From Anaerolineales bacterium (GTDB lineage: Bacteria; Chloroflexota; Anaerolineae; Anaerolineales; DRMV01), in assembly GCA_026991215.1 (NCBI GenBank), contig JALXBY010000020.1:1-8820 (forward strand): a DNA stretch of 8,820 nucleotides, read 5' to 3'. Below the pieces are notes generated by a model. The model made no database searches. It saw only the letters and a list, made by a program, of their open reading frames with translations, and had not been told where the DNA came from. Position 1 is the stretch's first letter. Every line of letters starts with the position of its first letter. The position numbers and the translations under genes were made by a program. Below, in pieces: positions 1-6,786 of the stretch.

Positions 1-1157
1 CCCGCGCCTGCGTAAGGCCACACCTCCCGGCCTACGATGCGGGCCGCGCGCAGGCCCACGGCCACCCGACCGTCGCCCTGCAGCGTTACGTAACCGATGG
101 GTCCGGTGTACCAGCCCCGGGTGAAGGGTTCGTGCTGGCGGAGGAAGGCCAGCGCGGGGTCCCGGGGCCAGCCGCCTACGGCCGGCGTGGGGTGCAGGCT
201 CTGCACCAGGTCGAAGATGTCCCCCCGGCGCTGGCGGCCCCGAATGGGCGTTTCCAAATGGTGGATGTTGGGCAGCGTCCGCAGCCGGGGGCCATTGGGC
301 ATGTCCACATCCCCCACCCAGGGCAGCAGACCCTGCAGGATGGCCTGCACCACCCAGCGGTGCTCCCGGAGGTTCTTCTCGGAATGCAACAGCCGGGCCT
401 TTTGCAGGGCGTCGGCCTCCGGGGTTGCCCCGCGGGGGATGGAACCGGCCAGGGCCACCGTGGAGATGAGTCGGCCCTGTTTGGCGATGAGCATCTCCGG
501 CGTTGCGCCCACCCATGCATGGCCCCGCACGGGTTCGAAGAGGAAGCGAATGGTCCGGGGGTACCGCGCGTGCAGGCGGGCCAGCACGGTGACCGGGTCG
601 ATCGCGTCCGCAAACTGCAGGTGGCGGTAGCGGGCCAGGACCACCTTGGCCAGGTTCCCCCGTTCGATTTCCGCCAGGGCCTGCTCGACCAAAGCCTGCC
701 ATGCCTGGGGGGAAAGCCCTTCCCGCTGGGCCTCCAGGGGCGGTAGGGAAGACGTGGCGGGTTCCTCCAGGTCCTCTGGCAGGCCCAGGGGGAGTTCACC
801 CATCCATAAAGGCTCCCCCTGGGGTGGTATGACCACCACGCCCTGGGGCATCACCAACAGGGTTTCGGGGAAGCGCGGGGACCAGGCCCCTGCGGGCAGG
901 AAAGCACCCACGAGGAACAGGGGGAACTCCCGGAGCGGTTCGACCTCTTGCTTCCAGACCAGCCAGGCCTGCCGCAATTGGTTGAAGCGGCGTTCACCCT
1001 GGCCCAGGGCTTCCCGCCGGATGCCCCAGCCCAGCAAGGTCAGGCCATCGGGGAAGAACAAAGCCCAACGAGGGTACCCGGCGAGACTGCGTAACAACTG
1101 CCATGGAGAAACCCGCAACCGCGGGGCAACGTGGAGCGAAAGCCTTGGGGTGTCCAT
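1..1157 (-). CDS. menF: Isochorismate synthase (chorismate-binding enzyme), 3' end cut off by the window edge
   Basis: Converts chorismate to isochorismate, the first step toward menaquinone (or a catechol siderophore). The frame stays open from the ATG at 1157 to the left edge, giving about 385 visible residues; the last few dozen of the family are missing. Visible signatures are KVVLAR (Lys171) and GATPE (Glu221), spaced 50 residues apart like the catalytic pair Lys190/Glu240 of E. coli MenF. Also present are LAGSIPRG near 236-243, Glu265-His266, LETPIRG near 301-307, HPTPAVGG near 322-329, RGWYTGPIG near 347-355 and a terminal YAGAG. I chose ATG 1157 because GAGGT (1165-1169) lies 7 bases upstream. 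An in-frame ATG at 1247 would add 30 low-complexity residues with no ribosome site. A salicylate or anthranilate synthase paralogue is less likely given the motif set. menD may follow outside the window (inference). Confidence 0.93.
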   Translation of the reverse strand, partial: MDTPRLSLHVAPRLRVSPWQLLRSLAGYPRWALFFPDGLTLLGWGIRREALGQGERRFNQLRQAWLVWKQEVEPLREFPLFLVGAFLPAGAWSPRFPETLLVMPQGVVVIPPQGEPLWMGELPLGLPEDLEEPATSSLPPLEAQREGLSPQAWQALVEQALAEIERGNLAKVVLARYRHLQFADAIDPVTVLARLHARYPRTIRFLFEPVRGHAWVGATPEMLIAKQGRLISTVALAGSIPRGATPEADALQKARLLHSEKNLREHRWVVQAILQGLLPWVGDVDMPNGPRLRTLPNIHHLETPIRGRQRRGDIFDLVQSLHPTPAVGGWPRDPALAFLRQHEPFTRGWYTGPIGYVTLQGDGRVAVGLRAARIVGREVWPYAGA

Positions 1158-1164
1158 GCCATCG

Positions 1165-1169
1165 ACCTC
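1165..1169 (-). promoter_or_regulatory. Ribosome binding site of menF
   Basis: GAGGT on the minus strand, 7 bases before ATG 1157. It decides between this start and the in-frame ATG at 1247, which has no comparable site. A TAGAAT -10-like hexamer lies at 1246-1251 on the minus strand, but no -35 is seen at 17 bases, so a promoter there is only a possibility. Confidence 0.55.
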
Positions 1170-1254
1170 AACGGGGTTGGATGCAGCAGGGCAGGCGTGC
1201 CACCCCTTCGCACACCTTCCCGCTCCGGGCAGGTCGGGGGATTCCATTCTAATA

Positions 1255-1293
1255 CAGGCCCAGGCCCCGCCTGGGTGACGGGGCCTGGGCCTG
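1255..1293 (-). terminator. Strong hairpin behind csoR-copZ
   Basis: A perfect 15-bp inverted repeat (CAGGCCCAGGCCCCG at 1255-1269 and its complement at 1279-1293) surrounds a 9-base loop. It lies about 40 bases after the copZ stop and before menF, both on the minus strand. The bases following it on that strand (TATTAGAAT) are only moderately T-rich, so it may attenuate rather than fully stop transcription. Confidence 0.7.
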
Positions 1294-1333
1294 GTACGGG
1301 GTTGTGCGAACCCTCGCGGGGTGCGTTTTGGGG

Positions 1334-1546
1334 TTACAGTTCCTTGGCCACGGGGTAGTCGATTTCGGCCAGCACCGCCTTGACCTGCTCCTCGGTGGCC
1401 GGCGCGTCGATTTCCAGGGTCACCTGCTTGGCCTTGACGTCCCCGGAGACGAAGCGCACCCCTTCCAGCGCGCCGACTTCCTTCTTGATGGTGTGGATGC
1501 AGTGGTGGCAGGAGATGTTGGGGATGTAATAGGTCACCCGCTTCAT
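1334..1546 (-). CDS. copZ: Heavy-metal-associated domain copper chaperone, CopZ-like
   Basis: A 70-residue single-domain HMA protein. Such proteins bind Cu(I) in the cytoplasm and pass it to export ATPases or to the copper sensor. The metal site is Ser-Cys13-His-His-Cys16 in the loop after the first strand, a CxxC motif; the Met usual two residues before the first Cys is Ile here. Length and the beta-alpha-beta-beta-alpha-beta pattern fit the family, with no extra domain or signal peptide. The start is supported by AAGGAGGA at 1553-1560, six bases upstream. The gene follows csoR after an 18-base gap, so the two are surely cotranscribed, which favours copper over mercury (MerP-like) as the ligand. 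No copA ATPase gene is present in the window. Confidence 0.9.
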   Translation of the reverse strand: MKRVTYYIPNISCHHCIHTIKKEVGALEGVRFVSGDVKAKQVTLEIDAPATEEQVKAVLAEIDYPVAKEL

Positions 1547-1564
1547 CGACGGTCCTCCTTTTGG

Positions 1565-1834
1565 TTAGAGTTTGCGGCAGGCTTCGAACACGTCGAGGAT
1601 TTCGGTCAGGACGCGTTCCCGTTCGTCGGGGTCTTCCCCGCGGATGGCGCGAATCACGCACGAATGCAGGTGCTCGTCGAGAATCATGACGGAGATTTTG
1701 GTCAGGGCCGACTGGACGGCCTGAATCTGGCGGATGACGTCGATGCAGTATGCGTCCTGCTCCAGCATGCGTTGAATGCCCCGGATATGGCCCTCGACGA
1801 TTTTGAGGCGGCGGTAGGCGTTCTCATGCTTCAT
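1565..1834 (-). CDS. csoR: Copper-sensing transcriptional repressor, CsoR family
   Basis: An 89-residue all-helical repressor. CsoR proteins bind operator DNA when copper-free and release it on binding Cu(I), derepressing copper resistance genes. The sensing residues are visible: Cys30, His55 and Cys59. The spacing (25, then 4) equals that of Mycobacterium tuberculosis CsoR Cys36/His61/Cys65, and Tyr29 matches its second-shell Tyr35. This full Cys-His-Cys set argues for copper rather than nickel/cobalt (RcnR), formaldehyde (FrmR) or persulfide (CstR). It is the first gene of the csoR-copZ unit, with AGGAGG ahead of its ATG. The G/C-tract palindrome over its predicted transcription start suggests autoregulation. 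Confidence 0.93.
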   Translation of the reverse strand: MKHENAYRRLKIVEGHIRGIQRMLEQDAYCIDVIRQIQAVQSALTKISVMILDEHLHSCVIRAIRGEDPDERERVLTEILDVFEACRKL

Positions 1835-1851
1835 GACGACCTCCTACCCGG

Positions 1852-1865
1852 CCCCCCTGGGGGGG
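1852..1865 (-). promoter_or_regulatory. Candidate CsoR operator
   Basis: Six C, one T, then seven G on the plus strand form a near-perfect G/C-tract palindrome flanked by A/T-containing sequence (TACCCGG on one side, ATTATG on the other). CsoR-family operators are characterised by such G/C tracts. It begins about 7 bases after the -10 box and ends 18 bases before the csoR ATG, so a bound repressor would block initiation. Assignment to CsoR rests on position and composition. Confidence 0.65.
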
Positions 1866-1871
1866 ATTATG

Positions 1872-1900
1872 ACCATAGCACAAAGTATGGGCTTTGGCAA
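1872..1900 (-). promoter_or_regulatory. Promoter of csoR-copZ
   Basis: On the minus strand TTGCCA (1895-1900, five of six matches to the -35 consensus) is followed after 17 bases by TATGGT (1872-1877, four of six). Predicted start is near 1865, inside the candidate operator. An alternative -10, CATAAT, lies a few bases downstream but has no paired -35. Confidence 0.55.
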
Positions 1901-1947
1901 GGGCGTCTTTTCATCGCGGATTGCCGTCTGCGGCCCCCGACCGAGTG

Positions 1948-1953
1948 TATACT
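1948..1953 (+). promoter_or_regulatory. -10 box candidate for the 2005-4879 operon
   Basis: TATACT lies 52 bases before the ATG at 2005, in the divergent gap with csoR. The only TTG-type hexamer upstream (TTGCCG, 1921-1926) is 21 bases away, which is too far for a standard pair, so the assignment is tentative. Confidence 0.4.
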
Positions 1954-2004
1954 TTATGCAGTATCCCGGCCGGTGATGTAAGACCGCCTTCGAGGGACGG
2001 GGCC

Positions 2005-2961
2005 ATGCGTTTTCTGGATGCCCAAAGCGTGCGGGAAGGGCTGCCCATGGCCCGGGCGATTGAAGCCATGGCCCGGGCCTTTGCCGCGTACAGTGCAGGC
2101 CAGGTGGAGATGCCCCTGCGGCTGCGGCTCCCCGTGCCGCCCCAGGAAGCCGTGGTGCTGCACATGCCCGCGTTCCTCCACGATGCCTACGGCCAGGCTC
2201 TGGGGGTCAAGGTGGTTTCCGTCTTCCCCCACAACCCCGCGCGGGGCCATCCGTTGATTTACGCCTCGGTCCTTATGCTGGACCCCGAGACCGGCCGGCC
2301 TCTGGCCGTGGTCGAGGGCACCACGTTGACGGCCATCCGCACTGGCGCGGCCTCGGGGCTGGCCACCCGCCTCCTGGCCCGGGAGGATAGCCACGTGCTC
2401 GCGGTCTTTGGCGCGGGTGCCCAGGCCCGGACGCAAATCGAAGCCGTGTGCACCGTGCGGCCCATCGAACGGGTGTGGGTTTACGCGCCCACCCGCAGCC
2501 ATGTGGAAGCCCTGATTGCGGAACTGGCCGGTCGCGGCCCCATCCCCAAGGACATGCGCCCGGCCAACAGCCCCGCGCAAGCCCTGGCCGAGGCCGATGT
2601 GGTGTGCACCGCGACCACGTCGGCCACCCCCGTCTTCGCGGCCGAGGACCTGCGGCCCGGCACCCACGTCAACGCGGTGGGGTCCTACACGACGGAGATG
2701 GTCGAGGTGCCGCTGGAGGTGGTGGCCCGGGCCTACGTGGTGGTGGACGCCCGGGAGGCCGCCCGGGCCGAGGCCGGGGAAATCGCCCAGGCCCTGGCCC
2801 AGGGGCTGCTGGCGCCTGAGGCCCTGGTCGAACTTGGGGAAATCGTGCTGGGCCGGGTCCCCGCGCGCACCCATCGGGACCAGGTGACCCTGTTCAAATC
2901 CGTAGGCCTCGCGGTGCAGGACGTGGCCGCGGCCCAGGCCCTTTTGGAGGCCCTTCCATGA
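2005..2961 (+). CDS. Ornithine cyclodeaminase / mu-crystallin family NAD(P)-dependent enzyme
   Basis: A 318-residue cytoplasmic dehydrogenase of the OCD/mu-crystallin family, which includes ornithine cyclodeaminase, archaeal-type alanine dehydrogenase and ketimine/Delta1-pyrroline-2-carboxylate reductases. Family features: GVKVVS with Lys69 and LTAIRTGAASGLAT with Arg112 (both substrate-carboxylate positions in Pseudomonas ornithine cyclodeaminase), and the Rossmann loop GAGAQA at 136-141. The segment after HVNAVG reads SYTTEMVEV and lacks the GDCPGKTEL-type sequence that carries the cyclodeaminase catalytic Asp. Alanine dehydrogenase or imine reductase activity is therefore more likely than ornithine cyclisation (inference). 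ATG 2005 was chosen for GAGGGAC upstream and the family-typical N-terminus; the frame is open further upstream to 1894, but across the promoter region. The stop overlaps the kinase start (ATGA), so translation is probably coupled. Confidence 0.88.
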   Translation: MRFLDAQSVREGLPMARAIEAMARAFAAYSAGQVEMPLRLRLPVPPQEAVVLHMPAFLHDAYGQALGVKVVSVFPHNPARGHPLIYASVLMLDPETGRPLAVVEGTTLTAIRTGAASGLATRLLAREDSHVLAVFGAGAQARTQIEAVCTVRPIERVWVYAPTRSHVEALIAELAGRGPIPKDMRPANSPAQALAEADVVCTATTSATPVFAAEDLRPGTHVNAVGSYTTEMVEVPLEVVARAYVVVDAREAARAEAGEIAQALAQGLLAPEALVELGEIVLGRVPARTHRDQVTLFKSVGLAVQDVAAAQALLEALP

Positions 2962-4124
2962 CCTTAGTGCCTCCGCCGCCCCCCTCGGGCCCTTCTTCCG
3001 AAGGCAAGCCCCCGCCCCAACAACCACCGGAGGTGCTGGCCGGGCGGTACCACCTGCGCCGACTGCTGGGCCGCGGGGGCATGGCTTCCGTCTACTTGGC
3101 CTGGGACCAACGCCTGGAGCGGGAGGTCGCGGTCAAAATCCTGCTCCCGCAGCTGAGCACGGACCCACAAATCCGTACCCGTTTCCTCAACGAGGCCCGG
3201 CTGCTGGCCCGGCTGAATCACCCCCACCTGGTCACCGTATACGATGTGGGCGAGGAGCAGGGCTTCCTCTACTTGGTGATGGAATACGTGGAGGGGGAAC
3301 CCCTTTCCCGCATCATCGCGCAGGAAGCGCCCATGCCCCTGGAGGAAGCCCTTTACCTGATGGTCCAGGCCTGCGCGGGCGTGGGGTATGTGCACCGGGC
3401 CGGCCTGGTCCACGGCGACCTGAAACCGGCCAACCTGCTGGTCCGGCCCGACCGCCGGCTCAAGGTCACGGATTTCGGCCTGGCCGGTGCCGTGGGGCTG
3501 CCTTCCATCCAGACCGATGCGCAGGGCCGCCAGGTCATCTGGGGGTCGCCCCGTTACTTTTCCCCCGAACACGCGCGGGGGGAGCCGCTGCTCCCGGCTT
3601 CGGACGTGTACGTCCTGGGCCTCATCCTGTATGAAATGCTGACCGGCCACATGCCCTACCGGGCCAACAGCACCCAGGCGTGGATCCGGGCCCATGCCTG
3701 GGAGCCGCCCATCCCCTTACGGGTCCACCGGCCCGACCTGCCCCGCCGGCTGGAAGCCCTGCTGGAGCGGGTGCTTTCCAAACGGCCGGCCGACCGGTTC
3801 CGCACTGCGGACCAGTTCGGGCGGGTGCTGCTCATGTTCGTGGAAAGCGAGGAAACGCGCGCGGTGCCCATGCCCACGGTGGAACCCGCGGCCGCGCCTT
3901 CGCCCCAGCCTGCGCCGCAGCCCACCGCGACGCCCTCGGCCCCTCCATCTGCTCCCGCGCCCGCAACCCCAGCCCCGGCCACGACGACGCAGGACCTTTC
4001 CAACATGGACGCCTTCCTCGCCGCGCTCAGCGACCCGGTCACCATGCTTCTGGCCCTGCTGACCCTGCTGGCCCTGGCCGGGCTGATTCCCCTGTGGGTC
4101 TGGGTCTATCTGCTCTACCGCTGA
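2958..4124 (+). CDS. Ser/Thr protein kinase with C-terminal membrane anchor and no sensor domain
   Basis: A 388-residue Hanks-type kinase. Residues 1-28 are Pro-rich. The kinase domain (about 31-300) has the Gly loop GRGGMASV (38-45), VAVK with Lys60, helix-C Glu79, catalytic loop His152-Gly-Asp154-Leu-Lys-Pro-Ala-Asn159, DFG at 172-174, SPE at 202-204 and DVYVLG at 216-221. All catalytic residues are present, so it should be active. The loop is HGD, not HRD, and the activation segment lacks the Thr-x-Thr pair of PknB-like kinases. A Pro/Ala/Thr-rich linker (about 312-344) leads to one membrane helix (361-386) that ends two residues before the C-terminus. The kinase faces the cytoplasm with essentially nothing outside, unlike PASTA-type kinases. 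It overlaps the upstream dehydrogenase by four bases and lies just before pssA. Its targets are unknown. Confidence 0.95.
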   Translation: MTLVPPPPPSGPSSEGKPPPQQPPEVLAGRYHLRRLLGRGGMASVYLAWDQRLEREVAVKILLPQLSTDPQIRTRFLNEARLLARLNHPHLVTVYDVGEEQGFLYLVMEYVEGEPLSRIIAQEAPMPLEEALYLMVQACAGVGYVHRAGLVHGDLKPANLLVRPDRRLKVTDFGLAGAVGLPSIQTDAQGRQVIWGSPRYFSPEHARGEPLLPASDVYVLGLILYEMLTGHMPYRANSTQAWIRAHAWEPPIPLRVHRPDLPRRLEALLERVLSKRPADRFRTADQFGRVLLMFVESEETRAVPMPTVEPAAAPSPQPAPQPTATPSAPPSAPAPATPAPATTTQDLSNMDAFLAALSDPVTMLLALLTLLALAGLIPLWVWVYLLYR

Positions 4125-4164
4125 CCGCCGACCGCCGACTGCTGACTGCTGACCGCCGACTGCC
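4120..4164 (+). repeat. Heptanucleotide tandem repeat (GCYGACY), 6.4 copies
   Basis: Successive 7-mers are GCTGACC, GCCGACC, GCCGACT, GCTGACT, GCTGACC, GCCGACT and a partial GCC. Only two positions vary, each between C and T. The kinase stop codon TGA (4122-4124) is part of the first unit. The array occupies most of the 62-base gap to pssA. Confidence 0.9.
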
Positions 4165-4186
4165 ATTCCCACCTGCGAGGTCTGCC

Positions 4187-4879
4187 ATGCGCCGAAGGCT
4201 GGTCCCCACCCTGACCCTGAGCAACCTGCTTTTGGGCTTTGCCGCCATCTACATGGCCCTGCTTGGGGATATCCGCCTGGCCGCGTTGATGGTGCTTTTG
4301 GGCGGAGTGCTGGACGTCCTGGATGGGTTCCTGGCCCGGCGCTGGAACCTGGGTTCGGAGTTCGGGGTCCAGCTGGACTCCCTGGCCGACGTGGTGACCT
4401 TTGGCGTCGCGCCGGCCTGCGTGGTGGGGGTGGCCGTGGGCTTACAGGCCTGGGGTGCCTGGGCCATGGCCGGGCTGTACCTGGCCGCGGTGGCCTGGCG
4501 CCTGGCCCGGTACACCGTGCGGCACGAAGTGGGCGACGCCCGTAAGATGGAACCCCCCAGGTTTTCGGGCATGCCCTCGCCGGCCGGGGCCGGCGTGGTC
4601 CTTGCCCCCCTGCTCGACCCGATGCCCGATGCCTGGCGGATGGTCCTGCTGCCCGGGCTCTGCCTGGCCGCCGGGCTGCTGATGGTGAGCACCCTGCCCT
4701 ACTACCACACCCGGTACTACGTGCGGCAGGCCCTTCAGGGGACCTGGCTGCAACGGGCATTGGCCCTGGCGTTGACCGGACTCTGGCTTTGGTTCCCTTA
4801 CCGGTGGAGCTTGCTCTTTGGTGGCTACCTGCTCAGCGGCCCGGTGAACGCCCTGTTCCGCCAGCCCCGCGCGGGCTGA
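4187..4879 (+). CDS. pssA: CDP-alcohol phosphatidyltransferase, phosphatidylserine synthase type
   Basis: A 230-residue multi-spanning membrane enzyme that condenses CDP-diacylglycerol with an alcohol, most likely L-serine, giving phosphatidylserine for phosphatidylethanolamine synthesis. The full CDP-alcohol phosphotransferase motif is present: Asp43-x2-Asp46-Gly47-x2-Ala50-Arg51-x8-Gly60-x3-Asp64-x3-Asp68, which binds the two metal ions and CDP. The PssA subtype is suggested by the N-terminal LVPTLTLSNLLLGF, by SEFGVQLDSLADVVTFGVAP, and by RLARY followed by FSGMPSPAGAG. Several hydrophobic helices follow to the C-terminus. ATG 4187 is preceded by GAGGT (4177-4181); the frame is open further upstream, but that part overlaps the kinase gene. 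It is probably the third gene of the operon. Archaetidylserine or phosphatidylglycerophosphate synthesis is a less likely alternative. Confidence 0.9.
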   Translation: MRRRLVPTLTLSNLLLGFAAIYMALLGDIRLAALMVLLGGVLDVLDGFLARRWNLGSEFGVQLDSLADVVTFGVAPACVVGVAVGLQAWGAWAMAGLYLAAVAWRLARYTVRHEVGDARKMEPPRFSGMPSPAGAGVVLAPLLDPMPDAWRMVLLPGLCLAAGLLMVSTLPYYHTRYYVRQALQGTWLQRALALALTGLWLWFPYRWSLLFGGYLLSGPVNALFRQPRAG

Positions 4880-4900
4880 ACCGAAACCTTCCACCGCCTT

Positions 4901-4909
4901 TGGTACAAT
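4901..4909 (+). promoter_or_regulatory. Extended -10 promoter of argS
   Basis: TGGTACAAT, an extended -10 element (TGn plus TACAAT, five of six consensus), lies 58 bases before the argS ATG in the 87-base gap after pssA. No good -35 is seen at 17-18 bases, which extended -10 promoters can tolerate. Confidence 0.55.
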
Positions 4910-4966
4910 CTCCCCGGCCTGGATAGGGTCGAACGCCCGAAACCCAGAACCACCAAGGGAGCCGCC

Positions 4967-6736
4967 ATGTTCGAACAGCAACAACGGCGCCTGGAAGGGC
5001 AAATCCGCGCCCTTTTGGAGGAAGCCGGGGTACCGCTCCCCGAGCAGTTGAATTTCACCGACCTGCCCTTCAAGGGCACGTGGGGGTTCGCCCTGCCCAT
5101 GTTCCCCCTGGCAGCCGCGGAACGGCGCAGCGGCAAGCCCGTCAGGGTGCCCCAACGGGCCCAGGAACTGGCCGAATACGTGGCGCAGCACCTGCAACTG
5201 CCCGAAGGCTTCCAGCGGGTCGAGGCCGTCAAGGGGTACCTCAACCTTTACCTGGACCCCGGATACTTCAGTCGCTTCGTGGTGGACCGGGTGATCGAGG
5301 AAGGTCCCCGTTATGGTCACCATCCCCCGCGGGGGCAGCGGGTGATGGTCGAGTTCTCCCAGCCCAACACCCACAAGGCCCTGCACGTCGGCCACCTGCG
5401 GGGGACCATCCTGGGCGATGTGGTGGCCCGGATGCTGCAGGCGGCCGGGTACGAGGTCATCCGGGCCAACTACCTGGGCGACATCGGCCTGCACGTCATC
5501 AAGTGGCTGTGGAATTACATCAAGTTCCACAACGGGGAAGAACCGCCGCCCGGCGTGGACAAGGCCCGCTGGGTGAGCGACCTGTACGTCGAGGCCAACA
5601 AGCGCCTGGAGGAACACCCCGAATGGGAGGCCGAAGTCCGGGAACTCTTCCTGCGCTGGGACCGGGGGGACCCGGAACTGCGGGCCCTCTGGGAAAAGAC
5701 CCGGCAGTGGTCCCTGGAAGGCTTTGAACACATCTACCGCACCCTGAACATCACCTTCGACCGGGTGTACTACGAAAGCGAGGTCGAGGAAAGTGGCAAA
5801 CGCTTCGTGCAGGAACTCATCGAAAAGGGCATCGCCCAGGACCAGCGCCCGGACGGGCCCGTGGTCGTGGACCTGGACCGGCTGCTGGGCCTGGAGGAAA
5901 CCTACCGGGCCTTCGTGGTCCTGCGGTCCGATGGCACCTCCCTCTATTCCACCAAGGACCTGGCCCTGGCTGTGCAGAAGTTCCAGGAATACCCGGACCT
6001 GGCCCGCAGCATCTACGTGGTGGACATCCGCCAGAGCCTGTACCTTCAGCAGATTTTCAAGACCCTGGAAGTGGCCGGCTACCCCTGGGCCGACCGGCTG
6101 TACCACCTGGCCTACGAAGTGGTCACCCTGCCGGGAAACGTGGTGCTCAAGACCCGGGAGGGGGAGGTCATCTTCCTGGATGAGTTGATTCGGGAGGCCA
6201 TTCAACGGGCCCGGCAAATCGTGGAGGAAAAGAACCCCGCGCTGGACCCCGAAACCAAGGAGCAGGTCGCCCGGGCCGTGGCCCTGGGCAGCCTGAAATA
6301 CACCATGCTGGCCCGGGAGAACAACCGCAAGGTGGTCTTCACCTGGGAGAAGGCCCTGAGTTTCGAGGGCGTGGCCGCGCCGTACATTCAATACGCTCAT
6401 GTGCGGGCCCGAAGCATCCTGCGCAAGGCCGGGGACCAGGTACCCCAGGCCCTCACCCCCACCCATACGCTGCATCCCGCGGAGGTCGAATTGATTTCCC
6501 AGATTGCCCGGCTGCCGGAAAAGGTGCTCCAGGCCGCAGAAGCCTACCGGCCCCTGACCCTTACGACCCACGCCTACGAGATGGCCCGGGCCTTCAACGA
6601 TTTCTACAAAGAGTGCCCCGTGCTCCAGGCCGAGCCACCGGTGCGGGACTTCCGGCTCCGCCTGGTGGCCGCGGCGCGTCAGGCCCTGGCCAACATCCTG
6701 GCCTTGCTCAACATCGAGGCGCCGGACGTGATGTAG
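4967..6736 (+). CDS. argS: Arginyl-tRNA synthetase
   Basis: A 589-residue class I aminoacyl-tRNA synthetase that charges tRNA-Arg using ATP; length is normal for the family. The N-terminal Arg-tRNA-synthetase domain (about 1-105) precedes the Rossmann catalytic core. The HIGH motif is His140-Val-Gly-His143, preceded by EFSQPNTHKAL and followed by LRGT; YLGDIG is at 169-174. As in many ArgRS there is no canonical KMSKS; the loop reads LKTREGE with Lys395-Thr-Arg-Glu-Gly399. The STKDLALA segment (328-335) and the C-terminal DALR anticodon-binding domain (about 470-589, starting APYIQYAHVRARSI) complete the enzyme. The start has AAGGGAG about eight bases upstream. The extended -10 in front and the 87-base gap from pssA suggest its own transcription unit. 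Confidence 0.97.
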   Translation: MFEQQQRRLEGQIRALLEEAGVPLPEQLNFTDLPFKGTWGFALPMFPLAAAERRSGKPVRVPQRAQELAEYVAQHLQLPEGFQRVEAVKGYLNLYLDPGYFSRFVVDRVIEEGPRYGHHPPRGQRVMVEFSQPNTHKALHVGHLRGTILGDVVARMLQAAGYEVIRANYLGDIGLHVIKWLWNYIKFHNGEEPPPGVDKARWVSDLYVEANKRLEEHPEWEAEVRELFLRWDRGDPELRALWEKTRQWSLEGFEHIYRTLNITFDRVYYESEVEESGKRFVQELIEKGIAQDQRPDGPVVVDLDRLLGLEETYRAFVVLRSDGTSLYSTKDLALAVQKFQEYPDLARSIYVVDIRQSLYLQQIFKTLEVAGYPWADRLYHLAYEVVTLPGNVVLKTREGEVIFLDELIREAIQRARQIVEEKNPALDPETKEQVARAVALGSLKYTMLARENNRKVVFTWEKALSFEGVAAPYIQYAHVRARSILRKAGDQVPQALTPTHTLHPAEVELISQIARLPEKVLQAAEAYRPLTLTTHAYEMARAFNDFYKECPVLQAEPPVRDFRLRLVAAARQALANILALLNIEAPDVM

Positions 6737-6739
6737 CAC

Positions 6740-6767
6740 GATGCGCAGTGCGCCGTCCGCGGTGCGC
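6740..6767 (+). repeat. Degenerate heptanucleotide repeat (NNTGCGC), 4 copies
   Basis: Four consecutive 7-mers, GATGCGC, AGTGCGC, CGTCCGC and GGTGCGC, begin four bases after the argS stop codon and end 20 bases before the next -10 motif. Unit length matches the array at 4120-4164 but the sequence differs. With four imperfect units the repeat call is moderate. Confidence 0.55.
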
Positions 6768-6786
6768 CAGGTCGCGTTTCGGAGCA

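Noticed and set aside
97..1358. Plus-strand open frames over menF
   Set aside because: The minus-strand frame shows the complete motif series of isochorismate synthase; the plus-strand frames show no motifs.
1954..3027. A long minus-strand open frame opposite the OCD-family gene
   Set aside because: Its composition is again that of a GC-rich shadow, with no recognisable motif, and the plus strand carries a clear enzyme.
4862..4878. Small inverted repeat CAGCCC/GGGCTG at the pssA stop codon as a terminator
   Set aside because: The stem is only 6 bp, overlaps the coding end and has no T-tract; such pairs are common in GC-rich DNA.
4880..4966. T-box or other riboswitch leader before argS
   Set aside because: The gap is only 87 bases, the likely transcribed leader is about 50 bases, and no T-box-like sequence or long hairpin is visible.
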